A DNA stretch of 64,000 bases from Alphaproteobacteria bacterium (lineage in GTDB: Bacteria > Pseudomonadota > Alphaproteobacteria > Micavibrionales > UBA2020): assembly GCA_025934695.1 (NCBI GenBank), contig JAICWS010000006.1:186001-250000 (forward strand), written 5' to 3'. Under the pieces are notes generated by a model. That model saw only the letters and a program-made list of their open reading frames with translations, was not told where the DNA came from and searched no databases. The position numbers and the translations under genes are program-made. Shown piece after piece: positions 37,195-46,414 of the stretch (positions are counted from its first letter, which is position 1; every line of letters begins with the position of its first letter).

Positions 37195-39314
37195 GCTTTG
37201 GCCGCCAGGTGTTTCATGACGTTCTCGATCATGCGGTTGCCGACATAGCCCTGCATCGACAGGACGGACTCAGGATGGAACTGCACCGCCCAGATGGGGA
37301 GAATCTTATGGCAGAGCGCCATGACCACACCATTGTCGTTGGTGGCGATGATCTCGAGTTCCTTCGGCAGCGTCTTCGCGAGTCCGTGGATTGAATGGTA
37401 AGCGCCCACGGTGCAGGGGTTGGGCACATCTTCGAACAGCGCATGGCCGGTATGCTTGATCGTCCAGACCTTGCCGTGGTGCGGGTTTTGCAGATATCCG
37501 AGCGTGCCGCCGAAGGCCTCGAACGTGCCCTGCAGCCCAAGGCAGACTCCGAACTGCGGAATTTTCGCCTCGGCGCAACGCTTCACCATGCCGGGCACAT
37601 CGAACTGCTCGGGCATGCCGGGGCCCGGCGAATGCACGATTAGATGGGGCTGGTGGGACAACAGCGTTTCCATGCTGGTGCCATGGCGGTAAGTGACGGC
37701 GGTCGCGCCCGTCTGGCGGATATAGTCGGCCAGCGTATGGACGAAGGAATCCTCATTGTCGATGAGGATCACCGTTTTCTTCTCGCCGCTGCGAACAACA
37801 GGACGGTCGGCGTCGATGCGGATATCGCCCGACAAGATGCGCTTGAACGAGGTCGCCTTGGTATGCGTTTCCGCCGCTTCTTCTTCGGGTTTTGAATCGT
37901 AGACGATGCTGGCGCCCGCCTGGTAAGTGGCCATGCCATCTTTCAGGTGCAGCGTGCGGATGGTGATACCGGTGTTTACATCGCCGTTGAAATGCAGCGC
38001 GCCCACGGCGGCCCCGTAAAACTCGCGCGGCGCGGGCTCGAAGTTTTCGATGATCTTGGCGGCTTCGGTCTTGGGCGCGCCGGTCAGCGTCACCGCCCAC
38101 ATGTGCGACAGGAAGGCGTCGACGCCATCAAAGCCGTCGCGCAGCTTGCCCTCGACATGGTCGACGGTGTGGAACAGGCCGACATAGGCCTCGATCTGCC
38201 GCCGGGCCAGCAGTTTCACCGACCCCGGCACGCAGATGCGCGCCTTGTCGTTGCGGTCGACGTCGGTGCACATCGTGAGTTCCGCTTCATCCTTTTTGGA
38301 ATTCAGCAGCTCCTGCAAAATCTTCGCGTCCTCAATGACGGCGGCCTGTCCCGGCGTGCGGCTGCGCCGCGCCGTGCCGGAAATGGGGCAGGATTCGACG
38401 CGCTGGCCCTCGACGCGTACGAACATCTCGGGCGAGGCGCCGACGAGCTGCTCCTCGCCCATTTGTACCAGGAATTCGTAAGGCGACGGGTTGATGCGGC
38501 GGATATTGCGGAACAGCTGCGCGGGCGATCCCTTGAACGGCGCATGGAACTTGCGGCTTAACACCACCTCGAACACATCGCCCTTGCGGATATGCTCGCC
38601 CGCGCGCGATACCATCTCCGCATATTCTTCGTCGCTGAGGTTGCTGGAAATCTCCGCCTTCGCGGGCGGCATCGTCGACGGCGCGGAAACGGGGTCGGGG
38701 CGCTTCACGCCTTCGGTCGTCAGCTTGCCGAAGGAAAATTCATAGTCGCGGCGGAAGACCGTTTCCTTCCGGCGGTCGAGCAGGTAAAGCGTATCCGGCA
38801 GGTAAAGATGGAACAGTCCGCCCGCGCGCTTGTGCTCGAGCGGAATCGGATTAAAGCAGAACAGCAGATCGTATTTAAAAGCGCCATAAAAGCCGGCAAA
38901 ACTGTCGCCCGCAGCCGACAGTTTCATGAGCTGGCGCAACGGCGACAGAGGCGAGGGCTGGCGCGAACGTTCCTCTTCCGAAAAGCTGCGGGCGGGGGGA
39001 TTGATTTTGCAGCGCAGCGTCTGCGCGTCCGCACTCTCCACCGTAAAGGACGCATCCGGTTTTGATTTGAACAGCTCCGCCGCGATAGCGAGGATTTTTT
39101 CACCCCGCGCGTTCAGCGCCCGGAATTCCGTGCGGCCTTCGAAGCCCAGCGCCTCGACCGGCGGCGCGTCGAAGCCGATGTCCCAGCGCGAGTAGCGCCC
39201 GGGATAATCGGTGTCGGAAGCCATATACATGCCTTTGCCGACATTCAGGCGCTCGAGCAGGAAATCGATGCCCGCGTCATAGGGCAGGGCGGTATCGTGG
39301 TGCGTAATCTTCAT
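37191..39314 (-). CDS. trpEG: Fused anthranilate synthase TrpE-TrpG
   Basis: The protein has 707 residues. The TrpE part (about 1-500) has GDVFEVVLSRKF, PSPYEFLVQ, ESCPISGTARRSRTPGQ and TLTGAPKTEAAKIIE, the chorismate-binding core. The glutaminase part (about 520-707) has LIDNEDSFVHTLADYI, nucleophile Cys in FGVCLGLQG, and HPES near the end. Such fusions occur in Rhizobium, Brucella and Azospirillum. It is the first structural gene of the operon, 73 bases after the leader peptide stop, and is probably feedback-inhibited by Trp as in the family. Confidence 0.97.
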   Translation of the reverse strand: MKITHHDTALPYDAGIDFLLERLNVGKGMYMASDTDYPGRYSRWDIGFDAPPVEALGFEGRTEFRALNARGEKILAIAAELFKSKPDASFTVESADAQTLRCKINPPARSFSEEERSRQPSPLSPLRQLMKLSAAGDSFAGFYGAFKYDLLFCFNPIPLEHKRAGGLFHLYLPDTLYLLDRRKETVFRRDYEFSFGKLTTEGVKRPDPVSAPSTMPPAKAEISSNLSDEEYAEMVSRAGEHIRKGDVFEVVLSRKFHAPFKGSPAQLFRNIRRINPSPYEFLVQMGEEQLVGASPEMFVRVEGQRVESCPISGTARRSRTPGQAAVIEDAKILQELLNSKKDEAELTMCTDVDRNDKARICVPGSVKLLARRQIEAYVGLFHTVDHVEGKLRDGFDGVDAFLSHMWAVTLTGAPKTEAAKIIENFEPAPREFYGAAVGALHFNGDVNTGITIRTLHLKDGMATYQAGASIVYDSKPEEEAAETHTKATSFKRILSGDIRIDADRPVVRSGEKKTVILIDNEDSFVHTLADYIRQTGATAVTYRHGTSMETLLSHQPHLIVHSPGPGMPEQFDVPGMVKRCAEAKIPQFGVCLGLQGTFEAFGGTLGYLQNPHHGKVWTIKHTGHALFEDVPNPCTVGAYHSIHGLAKTLPKELEIIATNDNGVVMALCHKILPIWAVQFHPESVLSMQGYVGNRMIENVMKHLAAKA

Positions 39315-39339
39315 GGCGCAGCCTTTGAGGAAAGGGCGG

Positions 39340-39396
39340 AAAAACAGCTTAACATCGGTATGTTGTGAAAAACAGATATATGGGCGCTTAGGCCCA
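39340..39396 (-). promoter_or_regulatory. Candidate attenuator hairpins of the trp operon
   Basis: Directly after the Trp codons, UGGGC/GCCCA (39396 to 39381) can pair and is followed by a U run at 39372-39368. A second weaker stem AACAU/AUGUU (39364 to 39351) precedes a U run at 39344-39340. The first stem starts within the last Trp codon and the Ala codon, so a ribosome stalled on Trp codons would block it. The pairing is by eye. Confidence 0.5.
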
Positions 39397-39441
39397 CCAC
39401 CAGGCGCGGATAGGAAATGAAATAGAAATACCGTGCGTCAT
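39388..39441 (-). CDS. trpL: trp operon leader peptide
   Basis: The 17-residue frame MTHGISISFPIRAWWWA has three consecutive Trp codons before Ala and the stop. It lies 73 bases upstream of trpEG on the same strand. The Sinorhizobium meliloti leader peptide, as I recall it, also ends in WWW-Ala-Arg. Three UGG codons in 17, placed before a hairpin and U run, are strong evidence of ribosome-mediated attenuation. The ribosome site is weak. The gene is too short for ordinary gene finders. Confidence 0.88.
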   Translation of the reverse strand: MTHGISISFPIRAWWWA

Positions 39442-39498
39442 GCAGGTATCAGAGCATTTTCCAATGCCTGCGGTCAACGGAATTATGACAGCTGTCGG

Positions 39499-39813
39499 TT
39501 AGAGCGAGGGCTTCGCGTAGTTCGCCAGGCGGCGGTCGTCATCGGCGAGCGCTTCGAGGTTGCGGGCGTCGCGAAGCATGGCGAGCGCTTCGAAGCGCTC
39601 TTCCTTGGCCTGCGCGTCGACGTTCGCCGCGATGATGAGCTCGGGCGTCACCATTCTCGAGGCGTTGATCGTGGGAGACATCCATTTTGCCAGCGTGGTT
39701 TCGACGCCGACAGCCATTGCGGTCGAGACTTCCGTTGCGGATTCTTCGATCGTCGAAGGGCCGTTGTCATTACCTGCGTCGGTGGACTGGCTGGGGGTGA
39801 AAAACTTGGACAT
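39499..39813 (-). CDS. Small hypothetical protein
   Basis: The protein has 104 residues, with a disordered, Ser/Thr-rich N terminus and a charged helical C-terminal half (AQAKEERFEALAMLRDARNL). The start at 39813 is preceded by GGAG six bases upstream; an ATG four codons earlier lacks one. I recognise no family. It lies just upstream of trpL on the same strand, but belongs to no obvious pathway. Confidence 0.5.
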   Translation of the reverse strand: MSKFFTPSQSTDAGNDNGPSTIEESATEVSTAMAVGVETTLAKWMSPTINASRMVTPELIIAANVDAQAKEERFEALAMLRDARNLEALADDDRRLANYAKPSL

Positions 39814-39825
39814 CTGGGTCTCCAT

Positions 39826-40079
39826 TGCCGCTTTGGTTTTTTTAGTTCACAGATGTTACCATAAGCGCCATAATGCGCCAAATATTTTCAAATTTATCAC
39901 GTGATTTCAGCCCGTTATAGATGGAAGCCGAAAGAGATCCACTTGGCCGATGTCCTTCCTGAAGCAGATTCGATCCGGCACTGGCGGCCTGTCACCTTCT
40001 TAATTTCTACGCTAAGGATTGCTTAACCGGAACCCGGTATAGTCTGCCGCGGTAAGCCAGCAAATCAAGGAGGAGTCCC
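39826..40079. other. Divergent intergenic region
   Basis: There is no gene here. A perfect 10-base palindrome ATCACGTGAT lies at 39896-39905. The sequence GGAAC at 40029, 16 bases, CGGT is one mismatch from an EcfG promoter and sits in front of the Met/His-rich protein gene. Confidence 0.35.
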
Positions 40080-40583
40080 ATGAAACCCTATTGTTTTCTT
40101 ATGGCAATGTCTGTCGCCGGCGCGATGTCCTTTGCCATCACAGCCCAAGCCCATGACATGGACGGCGGCATGATGCACCATCACATGATGGGCACCGGCG
40201 CCTGTATGCAGACGTTACCCGCCGAAAAGCAGAAGATGATGAAGGACGAAATGCACCGGAATATGGAGCAGGACAAATCGTCGTTCGAACGCATGCATCA
40301 GCTGCATGAGAAACTGATGACGATCGGCACGGCTGACAAGTTCGACCGGAAAGCCTTTATTTCCGCCAACAATGAGATGGCCGCGCTCCATATGAAAATG
40401 GAAAAGCGGGGTGGTGAAATGATGGCCTCCATGGCCGAGAAGCTGACGGCGGACGAGCGCCGCGGCATGGCGAAATGCATGGAAGGTGAGATGCACCACG
40501 GCAAATTCCGTCATGAGGAGGAACGTGGCGAGAATGAGACCACGCCCGCTAGCCATAATGATTACGGCACCCTGAACAAGTAA
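40080..40583 (+). CDS. Periplasmic Met/His-rich protein, Spy/CpxP-like
   Basis: The protein has 167 residues. A signal peptide spans about 1-24 (ends AQA), and HDMDGGMMHHHMMGTG follows as a likely metal-binding stretch. Long helices with KLTADERRGMAKCMEGEM resemble the LTxxQ helices of Spy/CpxP chaperones. A strong AAGGAGGAG ribosome site lies about 5 bases upstream. It sits before an RND pump operon and may respond to metal or envelope stress, which is only inference. It ends with its own terminator. Confidence 0.65.
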   Translation: MKPYCFLMAMSVAGAMSFAITAQAHDMDGGMMHHHMMGTGACMQTLPAEKQKMMKDEMHRNMEQDKSSFERMHQLHEKLMTIGTADKFDRKAFISANNEMAALHMKMEKRGGEMMASMAEKLTADERRGMAKCMEGEMHHGKFRHEEERGENETTPASHNDYGTLNK

Positions 40584-40611
40584 CCTTCAGGTAACCAAAG
40601 CACCTTCAAAG

Positions 40612-40646
40612 AACTGTGTCCGGTGGAACACCCGGGCACAGTTTTT
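40612..40646 (+). terminator. Intrinsic terminator
   Basis: AACTGTG (40612-40618) pairs with CACAGTT (40637-40643), extended by CCGG/CCGG, and is followed by a run of five T. Confidence 0.8.
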
Positions 40647-40678
40647 GCTTTAAATCCTTCAAAAGTTGAACGCCTGCC

Positions 40679-40706
40679 TTACAAAATAATGGCAGGGTAT
40701 TATATA
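40679..40706 (+). promoter_or_regulatory. Putative sigma-70-type promoter of the RND operon
   Basis: TTACAA at 40679-40684 and TATATA at 40701-40706 are separated by 16 bases. The adaptor gene starts 62 bases after the -10. No regulator gene is adjacent. Confidence 0.45.
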
Positions 40707-40768
40707 GCCTTACGCCGTTCCCAGCGGCCTTCGTTCTGAACGGCCCGCCCACATAGAGGAAGAGTGTC

Positions 40769-41995
40769 ATGTCAGGTTTCAAAACAGCGATTGTGATCGT
40801 CCTTATCTGCGCCCTGGGCTATTTCGGTTACGCGAAATTCAAGCAGATCCACGGCGCGCAGCAGGGCGGCATGATGGGCATGGGCGGCCCCGCATCCGTC
40901 GACGTCGCCGAAGTGGCGCAGCACAAGGTCCAGCTGTGGAACAGTTTTGAAGGGCGGCTTTCCGCGGTCGACCAGGCGCAGATCCGCCCGCGCGTCTCGG
41001 GGCCGATCCTGTCCGTGAACTTCAAGGACGGCGCGATGGTGACGAAGGATGAATTGCTGTTCGTGATCGACCCCGCGCCCTACAAGGCCGAGGCCGACCG
41101 GCTGCGCGGGCAGCTCGGCTCCGCGCAGGCGCAGCTCGCGCTCGCCCGCGTCGAGTTCGACCGTGCGCAGAAGCTCTTCGCGTCGAAAGCGATTTCGCAG
41201 AGCGATTTCGACACGCGCCAGAACAACCTGAATGTGGCGGACGCCGCCGTGAAAAGCGCCGACGCCGCGCTCGAGGCCGCGAACCTCAACCTCGATTACA
41301 CGCAAGTAAAAGCGCCCATCGCGGGCCGCGCTAGCCGCGCGGAAGTGACCGCGGGTAACGTCGTGCAGGCGGGCGCCGGCGCGCCGATCCTGACGACTAT
41401 TGAATCCATCGATCCGATCTACGCCGATTTCGACATGGACGAGGCGACCTACCTGCGCTATGCAGCAGCGAGCGCGGAAGAGCGCGCGAAAGTGCCGGTG
41501 GAGCTGGGCCTCGCGACCGAAAAGGGCACGCCGCATACCTGCCGCATCGAATCCTTCGACAACCGGCTTGATCCGTCGAGCGGCACCATCCGCGTGCGCG
41601 CGGAGTGCGAAAACCCGCAGGATACGCTGGTGCCGGGCCTCTTCGCGCGCATCCGCATCGCCGACGCGGGAAAATCGGACGTGATGCTGGTCAATGACCG
41701 CGCCATCGGCACCGATCAGGACAAGAAATTCGTTCTCGTCGTGGGCGCCGACAACAAGACCGAATACCGCCAGGTGAAGCTGGGACCGCCCGCGGAAGGC
41801 CTGCGCGTCGTCGAGGAAGGGCTCAATCCCGGCGACAAGGTCATCATCAGCGGCCTATTGCCCACGATGCGTCCGGGCATGCCGGTCCAGCCCAACATGG
41901 TCGCGATGGACGCGCCCTCCGCGCCGCCGGCCGGTCAGGCGCCGGCCGCCGAGGGCGGGGCGAAAGACGGCGCCGCCAAGGAAGGCAAGAAATGA
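40769..41995 (+). CDS. RND efflux pump periplasmic adaptor
   Basis: The protein has 408 residues. A membrane anchor spans about 7-23 without a lipobox. Beta-barrel and lipoyl halves follow (RPRVSGPILSVNFKDGAMV and VKAPIAGRASRAEVTAGNVV) around a helical hairpin (about 110-175), which is typical of the AcrA/MexE group. The C-terminal tail is Ala/Pro-rich. It overlaps the permease gene by ATGA. GAGGAAGAG lies 6-8 bases before the ATG. No outer-membrane channel gene is in the window, so a shared TolC/OprM is expected. Confidence 0.93.
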   Translation: MSGFKTAIVIVLICALGYFGYAKFKQIHGAQQGGMMGMGGPASVDVAEVAQHKVQLWNSFEGRLSAVDQAQIRPRVSGPILSVNFKDGAMVTKDELLFVIDPAPYKAEADRLRGQLGSAQAQLALARVEFDRAQKLFASKAISQSDFDTRQNNLNVADAAVKSADAALEAANLNLDYTQVKAPIAGRASRAEVTAGNVVQAGAGAPILTTIESIDPIYADFDMDEATYLRYAAASAEERAKVPVELGLATEKGTPHTCRIESFDNRLDPSSGTIRVRAECENPQDTLVPGLFARIRIADAGKSDVMLVNDRAIGTDQDKKFVLVVGADNKTEYRQVKLGPPAEGLRVVEEGLNPGDKVIISGLLPTMRPGMPVQPNMVAMDAPSAPPAGQAPAAEGGAKDGAAKEGKK

Positions 41996-44900
41996 ATATA
42001 TCGCGGTTTTTCATCGACCGGCCGATCCTTGCCTCCGTCCTGTCGATCCTGATCTTCATCGCGGGCGCGGTGTCGATGTTCCAGCTGCCCGTCGCGGAAT
42101 ATCCTGAGGTCGTGCCGCCCTCCGTCGTCGTTTCCGCCAGCTATCCCGGCGCGAACCCGCAGGTGATCGCCGAAACCGTGTCCGAGCCGCTCGAGCAGCA
42201 GGTCAACGGCGCGGAGAACATGTTGTACATGTTCTCGCAGGCGACCTCCGACGGTTCGGTCTCCCTTACCGTTACCTTTAAAATCGGCACCGATATCGAC
42301 AAGGCCCTGCAGGACGTGCAGGCCCGCGTCAACCAGGCCCTGCCGCGCCTGCCCGACATCGTGCGTCAGTTCGGCGTGACGACGGTGAAAGCCTCGACCG
42401 ATATCACGATGGTCGTGCACCTGCGCTCGCCCAACAACCGCTACGATATGCTTTATCTTGGCAACTATGCGCTGCTCAACATCCAGAACCGGTTGCAGCG
42501 CCTGCCCGGCGTCGGCAACGTGCGCGTCTTCGGTGCCTCGGATTATGCGATGCGCATCTGGCTCGACCCCGACAAGATCGCCTCGCGCGGGATGAGCGCG
42601 GATGACGTCGTCAATGCCATCCGCGGCCAGAACCTGCAGGTCGCGGCCGGCGTCATCGGCGCGCCGCCCGCACCCGCCGGCACACCGCTCCAGCTCAACG
42701 TCAGCACACAGGGCCGCCTGACCAGCGAGGATGAATTCGGCAATATCATCCTCAAAACCGGCGCCGACGGCGCGGTCACGCGCCTCAAGGACGTCGCCCG
42801 GATCGAACTGGGCTCGACGCTGTATTCCCTGCGCTCGCTGCTCGACAACCAGCCCGCCATCGGCATTGGCGTGTTCCAGGCGCCCGGCTCCAACACCATC
42901 GCGGTCTCGAACGCGGTGCGCGAGGAGATGGAGAAGATCAAGGCCGATTTCCCCGAGGGCATCGATTACAGCATCGTCTATGATCCAACCACCTTCGTGC
43001 GCGAGTCGATCCGCGCCGTCGTGCATACGCTGCTCGAGGCGGTCGCGCTCGTCGTCCTCGTCGTTATTCTGTTCCTGCAGACCTGGCGCGCCTCGATCAT
43101 TCCGCTGCTCGCGGTCCCTGTGTCCATCATTGGCACTTTCGCGCTGATGTACCTGCTGGGCTTCTCGATCAACTCGCTCTCGCTGTTCGGCCTGGTCTTG
43201 TCCATCGGCATTGTGGTGGACGATGCGATCGTCGTCGTCGAAAACGCCGAGCGCAACATTGAAGAAGGACGCAGCCCGCGCGAGGCGACCTACCAGGCGA
43301 TGCGCGAGGTTTCCGGCCCCATCATCGCGATTGCGCTGACGCTCATCACCGTGTTCGTGCCGATCGCCTTCATCAGCGGCCTCACCGGGCAATTCTACCG
43401 CCAGTTCGCGCTGACCATCGCCTGCTCGACAATCATTTCGGCCTTCAACTCGCTGACCCTCTCGCCCGCCATGGCGGCGCTGCTGCTGAAAGGCCACAAT
43501 GAGCCGCCTGACGCGCTGACGCGTTTCATGGACAATGTTTTCGGCGGCTTCTTCGGCTGGTTCAACCGCGGCTTCAAGAGGTCCGGCGACAACTACTCCG
43601 GCGGCGTGCGCCGTGTCCTTCGCGTCAAGTCGGCCGCCATGGCCGTCTACCTTCTCCTGATCGGCGTCACCGGCTTTGCCTTCTACAGCGTTCCTACCGG
43701 CTATATACCTCAGCTGGACAAGCAGTACCTGATCGCTTTCGCTCAGCTGCCCGACGGCGCGACGCTGGACCGCACCGAAGACGTCATGCACCGCATGTCC
43801 GACATTGTCATGCACACGCCGGGCGTGGCGCATGCGGTGGCGCTGCCCGGCTTGTCGATCAACGGCTTCACCGTGTCGTCGAACGCGGGCATCGTCTTCG
43901 TGACGCTCAAGCCCTTTGAGGAGCGCAATTCCGCTTCACTGTCGGCGGGCGCCATCACCGGCAACATGATGAAGCAGTTCGCCAGCATCCATGACGCCTT
44001 CGTGGCCGTCTTTCCGCCGCCGCCGGTCATCGGCCTCGGCACTACCGGCGGCTTCAAGGTGCAGATCGAGGACCATGCGGATCTTGGCAATAACGCCCTT
44101 TACAACGTCGTGCAGCAAGTTCTCGGACGTATCTACCAGACACCCAGCCTGAACGCATTCCAGAGCTTCAGCGGCTACCAGATCAATGTGCCGCAGATCC
44201 ATGTCGATGTCGACCGCACGCGCGCCCTCCAGCTGGGCGTGCCGATCGCCAGCATTTTCGATACGATGCAGATCTACCTGGGCTCGCTCTACGTCAACGA
44301 CTTCAACAAATTCGGCCATGTGTACGAAGTCATCGCGCAGGCCGACGGAAAATTCCGCTCCAAGGCCGAAGACATCACCACCCTGAAGGTGCGCAATAAT
44401 GCGGGTGACATGGTGCCGCTCGGCAGCATGCTGACGGTTACCCAGAGCTACGGCCCCGAGCGCGCGATGCGCTATAACAACTTCCGCTCGGCCGATATCA
44501 ACAGCGGCCCCGCGCCGGGCCATTCGACTGGCGAGGCGCAGGCGGCGCTGGAGAAAATCCTCAAAGAAACCCTGCCCAAAGGGATGGGCTTCGAATGGAC
44601 GGACCTGACCTATCAGCAGATACTGGCGGGTAACACCGCGCTTCTGGTGTTCCCTTTGTGCGTGCTGCTCGTGTTCCTTGTCCTCGCGGCGCAGTATGAA
44701 AGCCTGACGCTGCCGCTGGCCGTCATCCTGATCGTGCCGATGTGCCTGCTCTGCGCCATCACCGGCATATGGGTCACGAGCCTCTGGAACCCGAACAGCG
44801 ACAACAACATCTTCACCCAGATCGGCTTCATGGTGCTCGTTGGCCTTGCCTGCAAGAACGCGATCCTGATCGTCGAATTCGCCCGCGAGCTTGAGATCGA

Positions 44901-45240
44901 GGGCAAGACGCCAGTCGAAGCCGCCATCGAGGCGGCGCGCATGAGGCTGCGTCCCATCCTGATGACCTCCTTCGCCTTCATCATGGGCGTCGTGCCGCTC
45001 GTCCTGTCCCACGGCGCGGGCGCCGAGATGCGCCATGCCATGGGTGTCGCCGTGTTCTCAGGGATGCTGGGCGTGACCTTCTTCGGCCTGTTCCTGACGC
45101 CGGTCTTCTACGTGCTGCTGCGCCTGATTGCCGGCGGCAAGCTGCACTCCGTCACCGGTCCCGCACTGCATCATCATCACGGCGATGAGACGCCTCCCGC
45201 GGCGCCTGTACCGCCTGCCGCGCCGGAAAGCGCAGAGTAA
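41992..45240 (+). CDS. RND multidrug efflux permease
   Basis: The 1082-residue inner-membrane protein has 12 transmembrane segments and two large periplasmic loops, as in AcrB/MexF. Near the N terminus is FFIDRPILASVLSILIFIAG. TM4 carries GIVVDDAIVVVENAERN with the paired Asp of the proton relay, and TM10 contains GLACKNAILIVEFA with the Lys. The C-terminal tail is His-rich (HHHHGDE), which may be incidental. Substrates cannot be read from sequence; the MexF/AcrB class usually exports hydrophobic drugs. Confidence 0.95.
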   Translation: MNISRFFIDRPILASVLSILIFIAGAVSMFQLPVAEYPEVVPPSVVVSASYPGANPQVIAETVSEPLEQQVNGAENMLYMFSQATSDGSVSLTVTFKIGTDIDKALQDVQARVNQALPRLPDIVRQFGVTTVKASTDITMVVHLRSPNNRYDMLYLGNYALLNIQNRLQRLPGVGNVRVFGASDYAMRIWLDPDKIASRGMSADDVVNAIRGQNLQVAAGVIGAPPAPAGTPLQLNVSTQGRLTSEDEFGNIILKTGADGAVTRLKDVARIELGSTLYSLRSLLDNQPAIGIGVFQAPGSNTIAVSNAVREEMEKIKADFPEGIDYSIVYDPTTFVRESIRAVVHTLLEAVALVVLVVILFLQTWRASIIPLLAVPVSIIGTFALMYLLGFSINSLSLFGLVLSIGIVVDDAIVVVENAERNIEEGRSPREATYQAMREVSGPIIAIALTLITVFVPIAFISGLTGQFYRQFALTIACSTIISAFNSLTLSPAMAALLLKGHNEPPDALTRFMDNVFGGFFGWFNRGFKRSGDNYSGGVRRVLRVKSAAMAVYLLLIGVTGFAFYSVPTGYIPQLDKQYLIAFAQLPDGATLDRTEDVMHRMSDIVMHTPGVAHAVALPGLSINGFTVSSNAGIVFVTLKPFEERNSASLSAGAITGNMMKQFASIHDAFVAVFPPPPVIGLGTTGGFKVQIEDHADLGNNALYNVVQQVLGRIYQTPSLNAFQSFSGYQINVPQIHVDVDRTRALQLGVPIASIFDTMQIYLGSLYVNDFNKFGHVYEVIAQADGKFRSKAEDITTLKVRNNAGDMVPLGSMLTVTQSYGPERAMRYNNFRSADINSGPAPGHSTGEAQAALEKILKETLPKGMGFEWTDLTYQQILAGNTALLVFPLCVLLVFLVLAAQYESLTLPLAVILIVPMCLLCAITGIWVTSLWNPNSDNNIFTQIGFMVLVGLACKNAILIVEFARELEIEGKTPVEAAIEAARMRLRPILMTSFAFIMGVVPLVLSHGAGAEMRHAMGVAVFSGMLGVTFFGLFLTPVFYVLLRLIAGGKLHSVTGPALHHHHGDETPPAAPVPPAAPESAE

Positions 45241-45248
45241 TCCTTCTT

Positions 45249-45270
45249 CTCCTCTCCCAAGGGGGAGGAG
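45249..45270. terminator. Hairpin between convergent genes
   Basis: CTCCTCTCC and GGGGAGGAG form a 9-pair stem (one G-T) over a CAAG loop. There is no T run, so termination efficiency is uncertain. Confidence 0.45.
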
Positions 45271-45277
45271 GCTTTGA

Positions 45278-46414
45278 TCAATCCAGCGTCCGCTTATACC
45301 GCTTCATTGCGAAGACGGTGACGACGACCATGAACAGGAACAGGGGCCACAGATTCGGCCAGATTTCAAGCAGCCCGTTTCCTTTCAGCAGAATGCCGCG
45401 CACGATGCGCATGAAATAAGTGACGGGCAGCAGGCTGCCGATAGCCTGGGCCCAGATCGGCATACCGCGGAACGGGAAGATGTAGCCGGACAGCAAAATC
45501 GACGGCAGCGTCATCATCATCGACATTTGCATCGCCTGCATCTGGTTGGCGGCATTGGCCGACAGGGTGAAGCCGAGCGCGAGGTTGCAGGAAATGAACA
45601 CGATCAGCACGGCGGACAGCAGTACGAGACTGCCCAATATCGGCACGCCGAACAATAGTTTCGCGACCGTCACGATGATGGCGGCCTGCAGGTAGCCGAT
45701 CATCACGTAAGGCGCAATCTTCCCCGCCATGACCTCGATCGGCTTGGCGGGCATGGCCAGCAGGTTCTCCATTGTTCCGCGCTCGCGCTCGCGCGTAATC
45801 GCAAGCGCCGTCATCATGATGCCCGTCATCGTCAGCACGACACCCATCAGGCCCGGCACGACGTTATAGCGCGACAGGCCTTCGGGGTTGTAGGCGGCGT
45901 GGACGACGACATTGACGGGTTCCGGCACCGCCTTGAGATGCGCGAGTGGCCCGGTGAGGTCATGGCCGATGGCCGTGTCGACGATGCCGCTCACCGCGGC
46001 GATAGCGCCTGCAGTCGCGATCGGGTCGGTCGCATCGGCCTCGATCAGCACCTGGGGACGGGTTCCGCGCACGAGATCGCGGCCGAAATTCTCCGGTATC
46101 GTCACGATGAACTGCATGGTGCCCCGGCGCAGCAGCAGCAGCGCCTCCTCCTCCGACGTGACGCCGCGGTCGATGGAGAAATATTCTGAATTTTCCAGTC
46201 CCGCCACGAAGCTCCGCGCGAAGGGCGAATCGTCGCGCGCCAGCACCGCGGCGGGCAAGTGTTTCGGATCGGTGTTGATGGCATAACCAAACAACAATAG
46301 CTGCATAAAGGGGATGAACAGGATCATCCCGAAAGTCGTCTTGTCGCGCCTGAGCTGGATGAACTCCTTGACCAGCACCGCGCGCATGCGCCGGAAGGAA
46401 AAACCGTCGTTCAT
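45278..46414 (-). CDS. ABC-2 type exporter permease
   Basis: The protein has 378 residues. One N-terminal membrane segment (TFGMILFIPFMQLLLFGYAIN) is followed by a large periplasmic domain (about 50-170) and five further segments. The ITRERERGTMENLLAMP segment is the hallmark of ABC-2/YhhJ-YbhR permeases. Its start overlaps the ATPase gene by ATGA. Only one permease gene is present, so it should form a homodimer. Confidence 0.92.
   Translation of the reverse strand: MNDGFSFRRMRAVLVKEFIQLRRDKTTFGMILFIPFMQLLLFGYAINTDPKHLPAAVLARDDSPFARSFVAGLENSEYFSIDRGVTSEEEALLLLRRGTMQFIVTIPENFGRDLVRGTRPQVLIEADATDPIATAGAIAAVSGIVDTAIGHDLTGPLAHLKAVPEPVNVVVHAAYNPEGLSRYNVVPGLMGVVLTMTGIMMTALAITRERERGTMENLLAMPAKPIEVMAGKIAPYVMIGYLQAAIIVTVAKLLFGVPILGSLVLLSAVLIVFISCNLALGFTLSANAANQMQAMQMSMMMTLPSILLSGYIFPFRGMPIWAQAIGSLLPVTYFMRIVRGILLKGNGLLEIWPNLWPLFLFMVVVTVFAMKRYKRTLD

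Noticed and set aside
41935..43833. 632-residue antisense frame within the RND permease gene
   Set aside because: Low-complexity His/Arg/Asp-rich product typical of shadows; the permease is certain.
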